This document shows, in pieces, positions 5,746 through 7,163 of a stretch of DNA of 7,163 nt. How positions within the stretch are numbered: the stretch's first letter is position 1; each line of letters starts with the position of its first letter. The notes under the pieces are model-generated. The model worked only from the letters and a program-made list of their open reading frames with translations, had not been told where the DNA came from and did not search any database. The stretch comes from JBEVEP01 sp040512755 (GTDB taxonomy: Bacteria > Pseudomonadota > Alphaproteobacteria > Rhizobiales > Rhizobiaceae): the NCBI GenBank assembly GCA_040512755.1, contig JBEVEP010000091.1, positions 1 to 7,163 on the forward strand, given 5' to 3'. Both the position numbers and the translations under genes were made by a program.

Positions 5746-6945
5746 TCACTCTGCCGGGAGAAGCCGGTCGTTCAACAGGCGCATGTCCGTCTCGTCGGGA
5801 GCGGTCTCAACTTCCAGGACAGGAAGCAGGCGGCGCAGGTGATCATGGTGTGTGCGCACGCCATATTCGAGATCGGATAGGTAGAAGCCCGCAAAGGCTT
5901 TCGACAGCATCGACTCGTTCGACCAGATGGTGAGCTGGACGTCTTCTGCCTGCGTATCCCGGTCGATACGCATCGCCAGATAGCGGGCGGCGGCCTGGGC
6001 GCGGTTTTCATCGCGATAGCGGTATATCCCGCCGCGCAGCAGCGTCTCGCCAGTGGAGAGCGGGAACTCCTGATAGAACTGCACGGACTCAGGCGTCATT
6101 GCCAGGACCATGTTGGGAAACATGCCGTAGTAGATCCACGCCTTGCGGAGTTCCCCCGGCAGATGGACGGCCTCGGGCGCGATCCTCACATAGTTTTTCA
6201 CGCTCCAGCGCCGTCCCGCGTGCGGATTATAGGTGGCGAAAGAGCGCGACACGCCATTCACGAAGGGCTCGTCAAAATAGGTCGAGCCATAGAGATCCTG
6301 CAGCGCCGGGTGCGCCATGGCGACATGGTAGCCTTCGTTGTCGACGTCGCGCACCGACTTCCAGTTCACCGGAGAAGTCTGCGTCCGGATGCCGGTGGTC
6401 GGCACCATGTCGGCAGACTTGTAATGCGCGAACTCTTCCTCGAAGGGCTGCATCAGCTTCGCGACCGACGGCTGCGGTCCCTTGCGGAAGCGAATGAAGA
6501 TCAGGCCCATCCAGATTTCCAGGTCGAGCGGCATCAGCCCGAACTCGGTCTTGTCCAGTTCCGGAAAGGAGCGGGGACGCGCAGCGCCCCGCAGCGTGCC
6601 GTCGAGGTTATAGACCCAGCCGTGGAAGGGGCAGACCAGAGCGTTCTTGCAAGTGCCTTTCTCGGAGGCCACGACGCGGCTGCCGCGATGCCGGCAGATG
6701 TTGTGAAAGCCACGCACGACGCCATCCCGGCCGCGCACGATCAGCGCTCTTTCGCCCACGACATCCATCGTCAGATAGTTGCCGGGCTCCGGCACATCCG
6801 AAATATGGCCGACGATCTGCCAATGCGTGCGGAACACGTGTTCCTTCTCCAATTCGAGGAACGCGGGGCTGTGATAGCTCCAGCCGGGAAGTCCCCTGCG
6901 GTCCCAATCCGCCGGGACCGTCACGTCAAGAATGTGCCGGGTCAT
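5746..6945 (-). CDS. Rieske non-heme iron oxygenase, alpha (catalytic) subunit
   Basis: This cytoplasmic oxygenase component uses O2 and electrons from a separate reductase to hydroxylate or dealkylate its substrate. Numbering is from the chosen ATG (399 residues). The Rieske 2Fe-2S ligands are Cys84-x-His86 and Cys105-x2-His108. The 18-residue gap between the pairs is one longer than the common 15-17. The mononuclear iron triad is His207 and His212 in the sequence EGYHVAMAH, with Asp335 in QAEDVQL as the likely third ligand. The residue three before His207, which normally bridges electron transfer between subunits, is Glu204 rather than the usual Asp, as in carnitine oxygenase CntA. The ATG at 6957 is also in frame, but only 6945 has a ribosome-binding sequence (GAGAG). 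It lies directly behind a perfect palindrome. Overall similarity suggests the amine/betaine demethylase side of the family (GbcA, CntA, Stc2), but an aromatic substrate is not excluded. No reductase gene is in the window. Confidence 0.92.
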   Translation of the reverse strand: MTRHILDVTVPADWDRRGLPGWSYHSPAFLELEKEHVFRTHWQIVGHISDVPEPGNYLTMDVVGERALIVRGRDGVVRGFHNICRHRGSRVVASEKGTCKNALVCPFHGWVYNLDGTLRGAARPRSFPELDKTEFGLMPLDLEIWMGLIFIRFRKGPQPSVAKLMQPFEEEFAHYKSADMVPTTGIRTQTSPVNWKSVRDVDNEGYHVAMAHPALQDLYGSTYFDEPFVNGVSRSFATYNPHAGRRWSVKNYVRIAPEAVHLPGELRKAWIYYGMFPNMVLAMTPESVQFYQEFPLSTGETLLRGGIYRYRDENRAQAAARYLAMRIDRDTQAEDVQLTIWSNESMLSKAFAGFYLSDLEYGVRTHHDHLRRLLPVLEVETAPDETDMRLLNDRLLPAE

Positions 6946-6950
6946 AGTCA

Positions 6951-6955
6951 CTCTC
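6951..6955 (-). promoter_or_regulatory. Ribosome-binding site deciding the Rieske start
   Basis: GAGAG on the minus strand lies 5 bases ahead of the ATG at 6945. The in-frame ATG at 6957 is preceded only by the AT-rich palindrome, with no purine-rich ribosome-binding sequence. This makes 6945 the better start and frees the palindrome to act purely as a DNA site. Confidence 0.5.
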
Positions 6956-6956
6956 A

Positions 6957-6980
6957 TTTATTGAATGTTCATTCAATAAA
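6957..6980. promoter_or_regulatory. Perfect 24-bp palindromic operator in front of the Rieske gene
   Basis: The arms TTTATTGAATG (6957-6967) and CATTCAATAAA (6970-6980) are exact reverse complements around a 2-base TT centre. The site ends 11 bases before the preferred start codon at 6945, so a bound protein would block transcription or initiation. The form resembles sites of TetR-family repressors. From memory, the BetI-type choline/betaine repressors use ATTGAAC-GTTCAAT-like sites, which is close but unverified. The same TTGAA-N6-TTCAA core recurs at 3799-3814. Possible minus-strand promoter elements nearby are TTGCAA (7004-6999) with TTTTAT (6981-6976) at 17 bases. These are weak. Confidence 0.65.
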
Positions 6981-7120
6981 AACATATTATGCATTAAATT
7001 GCAATCGCTTATGTTCATCAGGATACTTTGATGAAGCGCCAAGTTCGATTTTCTGCGCTGGTCTGGCGGCACCTCGGGACGCAAAAATAGCTCGAAATTT
7101 CCGGACGTTAGCGCTGCCGC
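6981..7120. other. Upstream non-coding region of the Rieske gene
   Basis: This stretch is AT-rich from 6981 to about 7030 and then becomes more GC-rich. I see no credible gene in it on either strand. It probably contains the promoter of the Rieske gene on the minus strand. No strong -35/-10 pair stands out. Confidence 0.5.
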
Positions 7121-7163
7121 CTCCCCTTCTCCCCTGGGGGAGAAGGTGGCCGAGCCGGAGCGA
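7121..7163. repeat. Intergenic palindromic repeat, right end cut by window
   Basis: CCTTCTCCCC (7125-7134) and GGGGAGAAGG (7137-7146) form a perfect 10-bp inverted repeat with a TG loop, followed by GTGGCCGAGCCGGAGCGA. From memory, CTTCTCCCC...GGGGAGAAGGTGGCCG is a very common dispersed intergenic element in Mesorhizobium, Brucella and related genomes (RIME-like mosaic elements). The dispersed copies themselves cannot be seen here. The element may also act as a transcription terminator for a gene beyond the right edge. Confidence 0.6.

Noticed and set aside
1..7163. CRISPR array, tRNA/rRNA, insertion sequence or phage genes
   Set aside because: I saw no regularly spaced direct repeats, no tRNA-like cloverleaf and no transposase or integrase motifs. 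The genes read as intact metabolic and transport functions.

Overview
This is a chromosomal catabolic segment from an alphaproteobacterium, most likely of the order Hyphomicrobiales (Rhizobiales; Mesorhizobium or Phyllobacteriaceae-like). That placement rests on the high GC content, a DUF982 protein (a family concentrated in rhizobia), and a GC-rich inverted repeat at the right edge that resembles the intergenic palindromic elements of this group. It is an inference, not a search result.

Layout: (1) positions 1-728, plus strand, hold the C-terminal part of an aldehyde dehydrogenase. (2) Positions 809-3643, minus strand, hold a tightly coupled three-gene ABC importer of the polyamine/opine/2-aminoethylphosphonate (PotABC-like) class: two permeases and an ATPase, each overlapping the next by a few bases. 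No substrate-binding protein is visible. (3) Positions 3644-3898 are a divergent control region with a plausible promoter and an inverted-repeat operator. (4) Positions 3899-5323, plus strand, encode a class III omega-aminotransferase. (5) Positions 5324-5412 contain two hairpins between convergent genes. (6) Positions 5413-5673, minus strand, encode a DUF982 protein. (7) Positions 5746-6945, minus strand, encode a Rieske non-heme iron oxygenase alpha subunit. (8) Positions 6946-7163 carry a perfect 24-bp palindrome against the Rieske start and a GC-rich intergenic repeat at the end.

The most informative signal is regulatory. The perfect palindrome in front of the Rieske gene and an imperfect site just after the predicted -10 box of the aminotransferase share the same TTGAA-N6-TTCAA core. 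This suggests that one regulator, probably a TetR-type repressor encoded elsewhere, controls both the oxygenase and the aminotransferase/transporter region.

Working model (inference): a nitrogen-containing compound such as a polyamine, betaine or N-methylated amine is imported by the ABC system and oxygenated or N-dealkylated by the Rieske enzyme. The resulting primary amine is converted to an aldehyde by the aminotransferase and then oxidised by the aldehyde dehydrogenase. The Rieske active site has glutamate where most family members have the bridging aspartate, a feature known from oxygenases acting on quaternary amines. The substrate cannot be named from this window. The oxygenase's reductase, the importer's binding protein and the regulator all lie outside it.
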